Part shown: piece by piece, positions 17,107 through 26,135 of the stretch
Layout: each line of letters opens with the position of its first letter
Numbering within the stretch: the first letter of the stretch is position 1
Source of the DNA: Pseudomonas eutrophicaquae
GTDB lineage: Bacteria > Pseudomonadota > Gammaproteobacteria > Pseudomonadales > Pseudomonadaceae
Assembly (NCBI RefSeq): GCF_023544715.1
Contig: NZ_JAMJEZ010000013.1
Coordinates: 1-64,000, forward strand
Direction: 5' to 3'
Length of the DNA: 64,000 nucleotides
The notes under the pieces: generated by a model
What the model was told of the DNA's origin: nothing
The model's input: only the letters and a program-made list of their open reading frames with translations
Databases searched by the model: none
Program-made: the position numbers and the translations under genes

Positions 17107-17841
17107 TCAGTTGCGGGCAATCAGGTTGCCGGCATGCAGGCCACACTCCTTGTGGGTGGCTTCCTCCCACCACCAGCGGCCCTCGCGCTCGTGCTGATTG
17201 GGCAGCACCGGGCGCGTGCAGGGCTCGCAGCCGATGCTGATATAGCCCTGCTCATGCAGCGGGTTGTAGGGGATCTCCAGCATGCGGATGTAGCCCCAGA
17301 CTTCCGCGCTGCTCATGTTGGCCAGCGGGTTGAACTTGTACAGCGGCTTGTCGGGCGTCGAGAAGGCGCCGTCCAGCTCCAGCACCGCCACCTGGCTGCG
17401 CGTGCCGGGGCTCTGGTCGCGGCGCTGGCCGGTGGCCCAGGCGCTCACGGTGGCCAGCTTGCGCTTGAGCGGCTCGATCTTGCGGATGCCGCAGCATTCG
17501 CCGTGGCCGTCCTTGTAGAAGCTGAACAGGCCCTTCTCGCGCACCAGAGGCTCCAGCAGGCGCGAATCCGGCGACAGCACCTCGATGGCGATACCGTAGT
17601 GCTCGCGGACCTGCTCGATGAAGCGGTAGGTCTGCGCGTGCAGGCGGCCGGTGTCGAGGCTGAACACCCGGACGTTCTTGTTCAGCTTCCAGGCCATGTC
17701 CACCAGCACCACATCCTCGGCGCCGCTGAAGGAGATCCACAGGTCGTCGCCGAAGTGCTCGAAGGCGAGCTTGAGCACCTCCTGCGGGGACTTGTCGGCG
17801 TAGGCGGCCGCCAGGGCGGCAACATCGAAGGTCTGGGTCAT
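17107..17841 (-). CDS. cysH: assimilatory adenylylsulfate (APS) reductase
   Basis: 244 residues of the PAPS/APS-reductase family. The four Cys ligands of a [4Fe-4S] cluster are present as CC (116-117) and CxxC (205, 208); this cluster marks the APS-using bacterial type rather than the PAPS-using enterobacterial enzyme. The C-terminal catalytic KECGLH motif (Cys233) forms the thiosulfonate intermediate. It reduces APS to sulfite with thioredoxin. The start at 17841 ([10 protein letters not shown]) has GGAATT upstream; the longer frame upstream has no similarity. The 228-base gap to thrH is expected to carry a CysB-activated promoter. Confidence 0.94.
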   Translation of the reverse strand: MTQTFDVAALAAAYADKSPQEVLKLAFEHFGDDLWISFSGAEDVVLVDMAWKLNKNVRVFSLDTGRLHAQTYRFIEQVREHYGIAIEVLSPDSRLLEPLVREKGLFSFYKDGHGECCGIRKIEPLKRKLATVSAWATGQRRDQSPGTRSQVAVLELDGAFSTPDKPLYKFNPLANMSSAEVWGYIRMLEIPYNPLHEQGYISIGCEPCTRPVLPNQHEREGRWWWEEATHKECGLHAGNLIARN

Positions 17842-18069
17842 CGGCAATTCCACAGGGTCAGGGCGGTGCCGTGATGGTAGCAGCAAGGCATTTATGCGTT
17901 GAAATAACGAAGTAGGCTCCCAAGGCACACATTCGGTTATATGGCCTGACCAGCGACTGGCAAGGCTCCGGTGCTTTTTCAGCCGCCACGCCACGCGCTG
18001 CGTTGCGCCCCGGCAGGCAAGCGGCTAGAGTGCCGCCTCGAATTTCGTCTGCTCATCGAGGAGTTTGCT

Positions 18070-18687
18070 GTGGAAATCGCCTGCCTTGATCTTGAAGGTG
18101 TACTGGTCCCGGAGATCTGGATTGCCTTCGCTGAAAAAACCGGGATCGACGCGCTCAAGGCGACCACCCGCGACATTCCCGACTATGACGTACTGATGAA
18201 GCAGCGCCTGCGCATCCTTGACGAGCACGGCCTCAAGCTCAAGGACATCCAGGACGTGATCGCCACCCTCAAGCCGCTGGATGGCGCGGTGGAGTTCATC
18301 GACTGGCTGCGCGAGCGCTTCCAGGTGGTGATCCTCTCCGACACCTTCTATGAGTTCTCCCAGCCGCTGATGCGCCAGCTCGGCTTCCCGACCCTGCTGT
18401 GCCACAAGCTGATCACCGACGAAACCGATCGCGTGATCGACTATCAGCTGCGCCAGAAGGATCCCAAGCGTCAGTCGGTGATCGCGCTGAAGAGCCTGTA
18501 CTACCGCGTGATTGCCGCCGGTGACTCCTATAACGACACCACCATGCTCAGCGAGGCCCACGCCGGCATCCTGTTCCACGCGCCGGATAATGTGATTGCT
18601 GAGTTCCCGCAGTTCCCGGCGGTGCATACCTTCCAGGACCTCAAGCACGAGTTCCTCAAGGCATCGCTGCGCGATCTGCGCCCCTGA
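18070..18687 (+). CDS. thrH: ThrH, bifunctional phosphoserine phosphatase / homoserine phosphotransferase
   Basis: 205 residues of the HAD superfamily. Motif I is ACLDLEGVLVP, with nucleophile Asp7 and, unusually, Glu9 in place of the second Asp, a known ThrH feature. Motif II lies in VILSDTF, and GDSYNDTTM is the metal-binding motif. In P. aeruginosa ThrH dephosphorylates phosphoserine and can transfer the phosphate to homoserine. GTG 18070 is the start, since GAGGAG precedes it and the family begins MEIACLDLEG. It follows cysH divergently and ends at a strong terminator. Confidence 0.92.
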   Translation: MEIACLDLEGVLVPEIWIAFAEKTGIDALKATTRDIPDYDVLMKQRLRILDEHGLKLKDIQDVIATLKPLDGAVEFIDWLRERFQVVILSDTFYEFSQPLMRQLGFPTLLCHKLITDETDRVIDYQLRQKDPKRQSVIALKSLYYRVIAAGDSYNDTTMLSEAHAGILFHAPDNVIAEFPQFPAVHTFQDLKHEFLKASLRDLRP

Positions 18688-18720
18688 TCGCTCGCGGCGT
18701 AAGCCGCCCGCACGCCTTGC

Positions 18721-18751
18721 AAAGCCCCTGCCGATTGGCCGGGGCTTTTTT
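18721..18751 (+). terminator. rho-independent terminator of thrH
   Basis: Stem AAAGCCCC / GGGGCTTT with an inner CC..GG loop, followed by TTTTTTG. It lies about 35 bases past the thrH stop codon. Confidence 0.85.
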
Positions 18752-18810
18752 GTATCGGTGGGCGGCAGGTTAGCGGGCAGTGTCAGGCGGCCGGTAAGGT
18801 CAGCCGCCTT

Positions 18811-19626
18811 TCAGGCCACCGGCGCGCCCGGCGGAGCCAGAAACACCCTGATGGCTTCCAGTACCTGCTCGGGATGCTCACGATGCGGGAAGTGCCCGCA
18901 GTCTGGCAGGATCAGGGTCTGACTGGCTGGGCCGGGCAGGGCGCTCAGGCGCTCGGCATGCCGGGGGGTGCCGTACTCGTCCTCGGCGCCATGCACGGCC
19001 AGCAGCGGGCAGGCCAGCGCCGCGGCCTGCTGCTCGATGCTCCAGTCGGCAAATGTGCTGTCCAGCCAGGTGTCGATCCAGGCGGCGAGCGTCCACGGGG
19101 CCTTGTCCGCGTGGTAGCGCTGCAGGCGCTCCTGCTGCGCCGCGTGCTGGAAGAACTGCTGCGCCTCACGTACCCCGGTCAGGGTCTGCGCTTCGACAAA
19201 GGTAATGGCTGAGAGGGTCACCAGCGCTTCGCAGCGCTCGTGATGCTGCGCCGCACAGGTAACGGCCATCGCCCCGCCGACGCTGTGGCCGATCACGACG
19301 AAGCGCTCGATCGCCAGCGCCTGGCACAGCAGCGGGAAGTAGCGCTCGATCTCCTCCTGCATGAAGTGCCGTGACCAGCCGCCAGGATGCGGGCAGGAGC
19401 GACCAAACCCCAGGCGGTCATAGGCAATCACCGCCCGCCCGGTGGCTGCGCACAGCCGCTCAGGGAAATCCCGCCATAACTCCACGCAGCCCAGCGAATC
19501 GTGAAACAGCACGATCGGTGCCGGCGCCAGCCGCTCGGCTGTTGTGTGCGGCTGCCAGTGCCGCACGAACAGACGCCCCTGCCCGCTGTCGAGCCAGTGA
19601 TCGGTATGGACAATGCTCGAAGTCAT
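18811..19626 (-). CDS. alpha/beta-fold hydrolase
   Basis: 271 residues with the canonical triad: nucleophile Ser115 in the elbow GHSVGG, Asp216 in HGAEDEYG, and His245 in PDCGHFPHREHP. The oxyanion region is FHDSLG, and a cap region separates strands around residues 140-200. No signal peptide, so cytoplasmic. The substrate is unknown; family members are esterases, lipases, peptidases or C-C hydrolases. It lies 66 bases downstream of jetD on the same strand, close enough to be read from the same message, yet it is not a recognised part of Wadjet systems. Confidence 0.85.
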   Translation of the reverse strand: MTSSIVHTDHWLDSGQGRLFVRHWQPHTTAERLAPAPIVLFHDSLGCVELWRDFPERLCAATGRAVIAYDRLGFGRSCPHPGGWSRHFMQEEIERYFPLLCQALAIERFVVIGHSVGGAMAVTCAAQHHERCEALVTLSAITFVEAQTLTGVREAQQFFQHAAQQERLQRYHADKAPWTLAAWIDTWLDSTFADWSIEQQAAALACPLLAVHGAEDEYGTPRHAERLSALPGPASQTLILPDCGHFPHREHPEQVLEAIRVFLAPPGAPVA

Positions 19627-19692
19627 GGAGATACCTCGCGAAGTGAACAGCTCTTTGAGATAGCAGGTCCGCGAGCAGACGTCGAGGCAGGA

Positions 19693-20517
19693 TCAGCGCG
19701 TCAGCAGGCGTAACGGGCTGTGCAGGGCCAGCATGTGCTGCTGTTTGATGCTGACTTGGTGTGCCTTCATCGCGTCCCAGCCTGGTTGCCAGCCGCCCAG
19801 ATCGAGATTGTCCAGATGCGCCGCTTGCCTCGACTGGCGAAGAAAATGCGCGCGGCTGCCCTGGGCCAGCAGCGGCTCGTCCAGCTCCGGCAGCAGCCAC
19901 TGGCGGGCACCTAGCGCCGCAGCGATCGCCAGACCGGCAGGGTCGTAGTCGACAAAGGCTGTAATCAGCGTGCTGGCCGGCAGCGCGGTGAGTAGGCGCC
20001 GCGTGCCGCGGGCCAGACCGCTGTGACCGCGGTACAACACCAGGCCGCCGGAAAGCTCGACCGGGGCGGCGTAGTGCTGCCAGTCATCGAAGCTGTCGAG
20101 GTTCTCGATCACCAGCACCTGCTCGATAGCCGCGAGATTCAGGCTGGCCAGCGGCACGCGCAGGCTCAGTTCGGAGCTGAGGGTCGGCAGCGGCGTGGGC
20201 AGCTGGCCCTTAACCAGCACGAAGCCATCATCCGGGCGCTGAGGTGCGACCTTTTCGTCAATGAAGCCCTGCCGTGCCGCCTCAAGACGGCTGCCGCGCG
20301 GGCCGTCGGCCAGCAAGTCACGGCTGCCGCTGGCGCGCTCGGCCTCCTGGCGCAGGATGCGCAGCATCGTGTCGCTGAAGTAAAGGTGCTTGCCGCGGGG
20401 CTCGCCCACCTCCAGCTCTGCATGGATCTGCCGCCAGACTGGGCCGAGCGCCACGCTGTTATCGCGCTGACGCAGCAGGTTGTGGATCGCCTGCCAGTGG
20501 CGTGCGCCGAGCTTCAC
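19693..20517 (-). CDS. jetD: JetD/MksG-like Toprim nuclease of a Wadjet defence system
   Basis: 274 residues. The C-terminal half carries a Toprim fold: Glu138 in VLVIENLDSF and the DxD pair Asp190/Asp192 in FVDYDPAGLA, the metal-binding acidic residues of topoisomerase-VI-A-like nucleases. The N-terminal half is short. In studied Wadjet systems JetD cleaves circular DNA extruded by the SMC core. As I recall, the studied JetD/MksG proteins are near 390 residues, so this one would lack over 100, presumably in the N-terminal arm/CAP region. Its ATG overlaps the stop of the upstream kleisin gene by four bases. Confidence is high for the Toprim motifs, moderate for function. Confidence 0.8.
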   Translation of the reverse strand: MKLGARHWQAIHNLLRQRDNSVALGPVWRQIHAELEVGEPRGKHLYFSDTMLRILRQEAERASGSRDLLADGPRGSRLEAARQGFIDEKVAPQRPDDGFVLVKGQLPTPLPTLSSELSLRVPLASLNLAAIEQVLVIENLDSFDDWQHYAAPVELSGGLVLYRGHSGLARGTRRLLTALPASTLITAFVDYDPAGLAIAAALGARQWLLPELDEPLLAQGSRAHFLRQSRQAAHLDNLDLGGWQPGWDAMKAHQVSIKQQHMLALHSPLRLLTR

Positions 20518-21734
20518 GCCAGTCCCAGGCGCACATCGCGGACGATGAAGTTGCCGGAGTACACCGGGTCCGGCGCACCGAGCGGGTCCAGCTCGAAGCA
20601 GCGCTTGTGCTCCTCGGGCAGGCCCTCATAGCCGCCGATTACCTGGTACAGCCAGCTTTCCGCATCCCAGGGCAGATTCTGCTGCGCCCGCCACTGCAGC
20701 GCCGAGAGCGGCTGGCTGTTGTCGATGACTGCGCAGAAGTAGGCCGACACCGCCTTACGGATCGGGTTGACCGCGATCTCGAAGTCTTCCACTGCACCGA
20801 GCAGCAGCTCGCCGGCGCTGCCGGGCGGGCTGGTCAGTGCGTCGGCTGGTGCCAGTGTGCGCAGCTGCGCCAGCAAGCCGAGCAGGTCGCTTTCGTGCTG
20901 CGGGTTGTGGATGTCCACCGTGGCTGGGGCGAGGCAGGGCGCCGCGAGGTTGAGGAGCGCCGGCAGCTTGGGCTGCGCGGCATGCTTGCCGACCTGATAA
21001 TCCGGCTGCTGCTCAAGATGCAGCAGCCAGCCCTTGAGCAGCCGGGTGCGCCCGCGGATCTGGCGGAAGCGACCGAGCAGCTCGAGCAGGCGGGCCTGGA
21101 CGATGCTTAGCTCCTGGGTGCAGGCGCTGACCGTGCGCTGCAGGTTGGCGACCAGCAGGCGGCGCAGTTCGCGCAGCTCGCCCGCGGCCTCGGCCAGCTC
21201 CTCGAAGCTGATCAGCTCAAGGCCTGCGAGCAGCTCGCTGACCTGCGCCTGCGCCAGCTCGTTCTCGCGGATCTTGGCGTTGAGGGTGCCGACGTAGCCG
21301 AACTCGTTGTTGATCCGGCTCCACAGCACGCGGATACCGTGGCCGAGACGCTCGCCGAAGGCATAGACGTGCTCACGCAGGTCGGTCAGGTAGGCGTCGG
21401 CCGCGGCGTAGTCACCCTGGTGGCGGGCTTCCCGATAGTGCGCGGCGAGGGTCTTGAAGGTGGCCAGAGCGCTGCCGGTGTTGGCGTCGATCTGCCGGTT
21501 GCGCTCATCGTGCAGCGCTTCCTCGAGCAATGCGCGCACCGCGCGGCGCAGGTGCAGATTCGCGCCCGGTTCGGGACGGTAGAGGATACCGTCCCTGACC
21601 AGCCGCTCCTGCAGCGCCGGCTCCAGTGCCTGCTCGGACAGCGAGCCGGCGAGATAAGCCGCCATGATCGCCTCGGCCTGGCGGCCCAGCTGGCGCAGGA
21701 AACGCACCCCGGCCTCATGCAGGTTGCCGCTCAC
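20514..21734 (-). CDS. jetA: JetA/MksF-like kleisin subunit
   Basis: 406 residues, mostly helical. It opens with an all-helical region (about 1-100) that could contact the SMC neck. A central helical stretch (about 140-240: ELAQAQVSELLAGLELISF, then LRRLLVANLQRTVSACTQ) follows, and the C-terminal region (about 300-400) probably holds the winged helix that closes the ring on the SMC head. No catalytic motif is visible. The identity rests on size, helical content and place in the four-gene locus, not on a signature motif. Overlap with mksE is four bases at one end and with jetD four bases at the other. Confidence 0.72.
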   Translation of the reverse strand: MSGNLHEAGVRFLRQLGRQAEAIMAAYLAGSLSEQALEPALQERLVRDGILYRPEPGANLHLRRAVRALLEEALHDERNRQIDANTGSALATFKTLAAHYREARHQGDYAAADAYLTDLREHVYAFGERLGHGIRVLWSRINNEFGYVGTLNAKIRENELAQAQVSELLAGLELISFEELAEAAGELRELRRLLVANLQRTVSACTQELSIVQARLLELLGRFRQIRGRTRLLKGWLLHLEQQPDYQVGKHAAQPKLPALLNLAAPCLAPATVDIHNPQHESDLLGLLAQLRTLAPADALTSPPGSAGELLLGAVEDFEIAVNPIRKAVSAYFCAVIDNSQPLSALQWRAQQNLPWDAESWLYQVIGGYEGLPEEHKRCFELDPLGAPDPVYSGNFIVRDVRLGLA

Positions 21735-22372
21735 AGCAGATTCCCCTGACTGGCCGCCTCGGCGCGCGCCTCCAGCGCCAGGCCCTCGCTTTCGTCGATG
21801 AAGCGGATCACCTCGTAGAGGTATTCCAGCTTGCCGGTGCCCAGATAAATCTGCTTCTCCGGGTTGGGGCGGATCAGGTAGCCCAGCTCGCAGAGGCGCT
21901 TGAACACCTGCTTGATCTGCCCGTCGACGCTGCTGCTGGTCGAGCCGAACAGCCGGTAGTGGCTGATCCGCGCCAGCTGCTCGCGGAACGCCGGGGTGTC
22001 CTCGACGATGCTCTGTAGTTCATTGAGGCGCAGCGCGCTGCCCTCGCTGAGCGGTGCGTCCTGGGCGCCGGCCTCCTGCACCAGCACCAGCCACTCGACC
22101 AGCGGGGCGAGGGCGCTGCAGACGTCGCGGAACTGCTGGCCGACCAGCTTGCGCTGCTCGTCGCCGAGCTGGCGCCAGGCGCAGAAGAACACCTCGCCCT
22201 CACCCATGGCGCCGACCGTGGCGACCTGGCGGTTGAGGGTGGCCAGATAGTCATCGACCTGCTCGCGGTTGGCCGCGGTGCGCAGAAAGCGCCAGCCATC
22301 CTCGTCACTGGTGCGGCAGATGAACTCGCCCTTGAGCAGGCGTTCGATCACGTGTCCCTTGCTCGACAGCAT
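21731..22372 (-). CDS. jetB: JetB/MksE-like kite subunit
   Basis: 213 residues. The size and winged-helix character (IKQVFKRLCELGYLIRPN, about 155-172, a typical wing-helix ending before IYLGTGKLEYLYE) fit KITE proteins such as MksE or MukE, which bind the kleisin linker. The N-terminus opens MLSSKGHVIERLLKGEFICR, recalling MksE openings. The start codon lies one base after the SMC gene stop (TGAGATG), and its own stop overlaps the kleisin start by four bases, so expression is tightly coupled. Confidence 0.75.
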   Translation of the reverse strand: MLSSKGHVIERLLKGEFICRTSDEDGWRFLRTAANREQVDDYLATLNRQVATVGAMGEGEVFFCAWRQLGDEQRKLVGQQFRDVCSALAPLVEWLVLVQEAGAQDAPLSEGSALRLNELQSIVEDTPAFREQLARISHYRLFGSTSSSVDGQIKQVFKRLCELGYLIRPNPEKQIYLGTGKLEYLYEVIRFIDESEGLALEARAEAASQGNLL

Positions 22373-22373
22373 C

Positions 22374-25300
22374 TCAGGCCACCTCCGGGCGGTTGCGCTG
22401 CTTCAGGCGTTCGGCGATCGGATCGGGCTGTGGCCGGACCACCTGCAGCTGGCGGGTCTGCTTGTTGACGATGTAGCGGTTCTTGAACAGCGCCAGCACC
22501 TCGGAGTCCGGGTTGGGGAAGGCGCCGAGGATGCGGATGTCGTTGCTTGAGCAGGCGTCGAAGATCTTCTTCACGTTGGTGTGGTGCAGGGTACCCAGCT
22601 CGTCGATCGGCCAGTGGATGGTCGCCGGGGCGTTGCCGCGCAGCAGGCGGGTGAAGGCAAGCAGGAACTTGCAGAGGATCAGGTAGGCCATGCCGTGGCT
22701 GGATGATTCGTTGAGCTGGCGGTCGGTGCGGATCACCAGGTCGCTGTTGCCCTCGCGCAGGCGCAGCTCGATCTCCAGCAACGCGGCAATGCCGCCGCCC
22801 AGCGCCGAGCGGCCGATGATGTCGAGGGCGCGACGCATGCTGCGCGTGTAGTCCTCGCCGGGCAGTTCGCTGAAGCCGCTCTCGCGCCACTCGCGGAACG
22901 CCTGGATGAAGGCCTTAAGCTCCGGCCAGAACTCCAGCTCGCTGATCCGCGAGCGGATGCGCACCGCGGACTCCGACACGCCGTCGAGGAACAGCTCCTC
23001 GCTGACCTCGCGGGTGATCCGCGCGCTCTGCGTGGCGATGCGCCGGTCGATGTCGGCGAGCACCTCGTAGTAGGCGTTGAGGTCGATACCGAAGATCTTG
23101 CCCTGCTCGCGCAGCGCAGTGAGGCTCTGCGGCACCATGACGTTGAGCAGCTGCGCCAGGTGCGGCACCAAGCGGCGGTAGTCGAGGCTGGGGATGCCGC
23201 GCTCGCTGCTCTGGGTGCACTCCTCGCGGCTGCGCTCCCAGGTTTCCGCCAGGCTCGAGCCGGACTGGCTGGCGATCAGGCTGTCGAAGCGCTCGACGTG
23301 GGCCTTGATCGCCGTCAGACCCTGCTCGCGGGCCTGCAGCAGCTCCTCGCCGAGGCGCAGGCGCTCGTCCAGCTCGCCGGGTGCGGGCGCACCGCCTATG
23401 GACAACTTCAGCTCACTGATGCGGCGCAGCAGGCTTTTGAGGCGGGTGAGGGCGTCGTCGAGCCGGCCCTTACTCTGCAGGGCGCGGGCGCGCTGTGCTT
23501 CCAGCTCTGCACGCTCACCCTTGTAGGCGGCGCTGGCGGCCTTGAGCTGCTGGTCGAGGCTGTCCGCGCGGCGGCGGCTCTCGCTCAGCTCGGTCTGCAG
23601 GCGGGGCTTGCGCTGCAGCCAGCTGTGCCGGTACCAGTCGTCGTAGCGCAGCACCTCGGGGCGGCGCTGCTCGGTGCGCTGGATGCGCTCGGCCAGACCT
23701 TGGATCTGCCGCTTGAGGCCGACGATCACACTCTCGTCGACGCCGCGCGACTTCAGCTCGGCCTGGTACCAGCGCTCGCACTCGGCCAGCTCGCCCTGGG
23801 CTTTGTCGCGGCGCTCGGCGGCGGCGGCCTTGAGCTGGCGGATCTGCCCCTCGAGGCTGCCAAGCACCTGCTGCCAGTGCGCGGCCACTTCCATGCGCTC
23901 GGCGCTGTGCTGAGCCTTGAGCTCGTCCTGCCAGGCGTCGCGTTCGCCGGCCAGCCGCTTGAGCGCATGATCCTGCTCGACCAGCTGTCGGCGCGCCTGG
24001 CTGCGCCGCTCCTGCAGCGCGGCATCCAGTCGGTCCTTCTGGCTGCGCCGTTCCTCGCGCAGGCGCTGGCGATCGTCGCGGCGGCCCTGCGATTCGCTGC
24101 GGGCGATGACCAGCTGGCGCTGCAGCTCGTCGAGGGCGGCGCTGGTCTCGACCAAGCGCGCCTCGGCGTCCTGCTGCTGGTTCTGTGCATCCTGCAGGGC
24201 ATCTTTGGCCAGTTGCTGGCGCTGGTACAGCGCTTGCTCGCTGGCCGCGTAGTCGGGGGTGTCGAGGGCGGCGAGGTCGAGCTGCAGGCCGAACAGGCTG
24301 TCGCCGGCCGCGTCGTCCAGCGCCGGCTTGAGGTCGCTGCGCTGCAGCAGCGCCGGGTGGATCACCTTGCCGAGCCGCGCCTCCCAGCCCGGCTGCTCGC
24401 GACGCAGGAACTCCAGCAGGGTGTGATGGCCGGGATGGAGTATGCGCTCCAGCTCGTCGAGCTGTTCCTGGCGCTCCAGCACGCGGCGGGCGCACAGGCC
24501 CAGCGCGCTGTTGGCCTCGTCACGCTGGCTGCGCCGCTGGCGTTCCTGACTCTCCAGCTGGCGCACCTGCGCCTCGGCGGCATCGACCCGCTCGTCGGCC
24601 TCCTCGAGGCGGCGGTCGAGGATCGCCAGGGCGAGGTTCTCCTCCTCGCGGTAGCCGACGCTGGCGATCTGCTGCTCAAGACGGCCGCGTTCGAGCTTCA
24701 GCGCGTACTCGCGCTGGCTGAACTCTTCGAGGCCCTGCTGGCGGCGCCCGGCGAACTGCCGCTCGATGCCGTTGAGCGCCTCGTCCTGGGCGCTCTTCTG
24801 CAGGTCGCGCTCCTCGCGCAGCGCGTCCTGCTGGGCCTGCAGCTGCTCCAGTGCCAGGCCGAGCTGGTCCTTGATCGCCTGCTGGCGCTCGAGCAGGGCG
24901 CGCTCGATGTCCTGGTGCTGTGCGGTGAGCAGGCGCTGGCGGGCCTGCAGGTTGCCCAGTTCGTCCTGCCAGGCGCCGAGCTGCTCGAGGTCGGCGCGGG
25001 CCTGGTCGATGTCAGCATCCAGGTAGCCTTGGTACTGCTGCTCGATCTGCTCCAGTTCGGCGTCGATCCGCGTGATGTCGCCGCGCGCCGCCGAAAGGCC
25101 CTGGTTGAGCTCGTCACGCTGGCTCCTCCAGCGCTCCTCCAGCTGATCGAGGGCAAAGCCGCTCTGCTCGATCAGCGCGGCATTCTCTTCCTGGCGCTGG
25201 TACAGACGCGATTCATCGCTGCGATAGCCTTGCAGCAGGCCGCCGAGCCGCGCCTCGCCGGTCAGCAGTTGCTGGTATTCGCCCTCGAGCTGCTCGAACT

Positions 25301-26048
25301 CCGGGCGGGTCGCGTTGAAGCCCTGGATCAGCCGGCTGTCGCGGATCCAGTCCTCGACCCGCTGCAGGTTGAGCTGGGTGGCCGGCGGGGTGACGCCGTC
25401 CTCCTCGAGGATCGCTGCGACCATCGATTTGATGGTCTCCATCTTGCCCTCGCGCGAGTGCACCGCACGGGCCAGCTTCTCGATGTGGCGCAGCGAGTGC
25501 TCGCTGTCGCACAGCGAGAACTGCCGCGCCCAGCTGCGCAGCTCGACGCGGTCGCTGTCGCCGGCCAGTAGGCTGCGGTCGTTCTGGATGATGGCGCGGA
25601 ACTGGCGGGTGTTGAGCAGGCGGGTGACGGCGACGCCGGCCTGCTTGTAGCGGCGGCCGAGCTCCTCCATGGTCAGGCAGGTGATCGCCTCGCCCTGGCG
25701 GCTCTTCACGTAGTCGTCCAGCGCAAAGCCCTTGTGCACCAGGCGGTAGGCCACGCCCTTGCCGCCGCTGGCCGCGGCGAGCACCACCTGGCACAGCTGC
25801 TCGTCCATGCGCCGGTACTCGTAGATGATGAAGCTCTGCTCGGTGGGCAGGTACCAGCGCTCGAAGCTGTCGCGGGTGGCCGGCACCACGCGGCTCGGGT
25901 ACTCGCCGTAGAACACCGGCACCAGGCGCTGCAGGGTGGTCTTGCCGGAGGCGTTGGTACCGCAGATGTTGGTGTGGTCATCGACCAGCAGCTCGACCAC
26001 GCCCGCGAGGTGGGTGTTGATCAGGATGATGCGGTTGAGACTGGGCAT
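22374..26048 (-). CDS. jetC: JetC/MksB-like SMC ATPase
   Basis: 1224 residues with SMC architecture. Walker A is GTNASGKT (30-37) in a head that opens SLNRIILINTHLAGVVEL. Two long coiled-coil arms (about 230-510 and 610-980) flank a hinge-like segment (about 540-605). The C-terminal head has a signature-like region NESSSHGMAYLILCKFL (about 1112-1128) and Walker B with IDELG (about 1146-1150). ATP-driven DNA loop extrusion is the expected activity, used to recognise circular plasmids. The ATG has AAAGGA upstream. It is first in the operon, 87 bases after pabB; the usual type I order places the kleisin gene first. Confidence 0.88.
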   Translation of the reverse strand: MPSLNRIILINTHLAGVVELLVDDHTNICGTNASGKTTLQRLVPVFYGEYPSRVVPATRDSFERWYLPTEQSFIIYEYRRMDEQLCQVVLAAASGGKGVAYRLVHKGFALDDYVKSRQGEAITCLTMEELGRRYKQAGVAVTRLLNTRQFRAIIQNDRSLLAGDSDRVELRSWARQFSLCDSEHSLRHIEKLARAVHSREGKMETIKSMVAAILEEDGVTPPATQLNLQRVEDWIRDSRLIQGFNATRPEFEQLEGEYQQLLTGEARLGGLLQGYRSDESRLYQRQEENAALIEQSGFALDQLEERWRSQRDELNQGLSAARGDITRIDAELEQIEQQYQGYLDADIDQARADLEQLGAWQDELGNLQARQRLLTAQHQDIERALLERQQAIKDQLGLALEQLQAQQDALREERDLQKSAQDEALNGIERQFAGRRQQGLEEFSQREYALKLERGRLEQQIASVGYREEENLALAILDRRLEEADERVDAAEAQVRQLESQERQRRSQRDEANSALGLCARRVLERQEQLDELERILHPGHHTLLEFLRREQPGWEARLGKVIHPALLQRSDLKPALDDAAGDSLFGLQLDLAALDTPDYAASEQALYQRQQLAKDALQDAQNQQQDAEARLVETSAALDELQRQLVIARSESQGRRDDRQRLREERRSQKDRLDAALQERRSQARRQLVEQDHALKRLAGERDAWQDELKAQHSAERMEVAAHWQQVLGSLEGQIRQLKAAAAERRDKAQGELAECERWYQAELKSRGVDESVIVGLKRQIQGLAERIQRTEQRRPEVLRYDDWYRHSWLQRKPRLQTELSESRRRADSLDQQLKAASAAYKGERAELEAQRARALQSKGRLDDALTRLKSLLRRISELKLSIGGAPAPGELDERLRLGEELLQAREQGLTAIKAHVERFDSLIASQSGSSLAETWERSREECTQSSERGIPSLDYRRLVPHLAQLLNVMVPQSLTALREQGKIFGIDLNAYYEVLADIDRRIATQSARITREVSEELFLDGVSESAVRIRSRISELEFWPELKAFIQAFREWRESGFSELPGEDYTRSMRRALDIIGRSALGGGIAALLEIELRLREGNSDLVIRTDRQLNESSSHGMAYLILCKFLLAFTRLLRGNAPATIHWPIDELGTLHHTNVKKIFDACSSNDIRILGAFPNPDSEVLALFKNRYIVNKQTRQLQVVRPQPDPIAERLKQRNRPEVA

Positions 26049-26135
26049 GGGGGTCCTTTATAGGCAGCGGGGCGTGGGTGTAGTGTAGCGGCCGGGTGTG
26101 ACGGGGAAGCTCGCGCTATGCGTGCCCTGCGGGAC

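Noticed and set aside
23160..25571. A long open frame on the plus strand opposite the SMC gene (about 800 codons).
   Set aside because: It is antisense to a clear SMC ATPase with Walker motifs. Its Leu/Ala/Gln-rich sequence lacks any domain, a common result of GC-rich coiled-coil genes read backwards.
18811..26048. A prophage or integrative-element origin for the defence locus.
   Set aside because: No integrase, transposase, tRNA target or flanking direct repeat was found around it; base composition resembles that of its neighbours.
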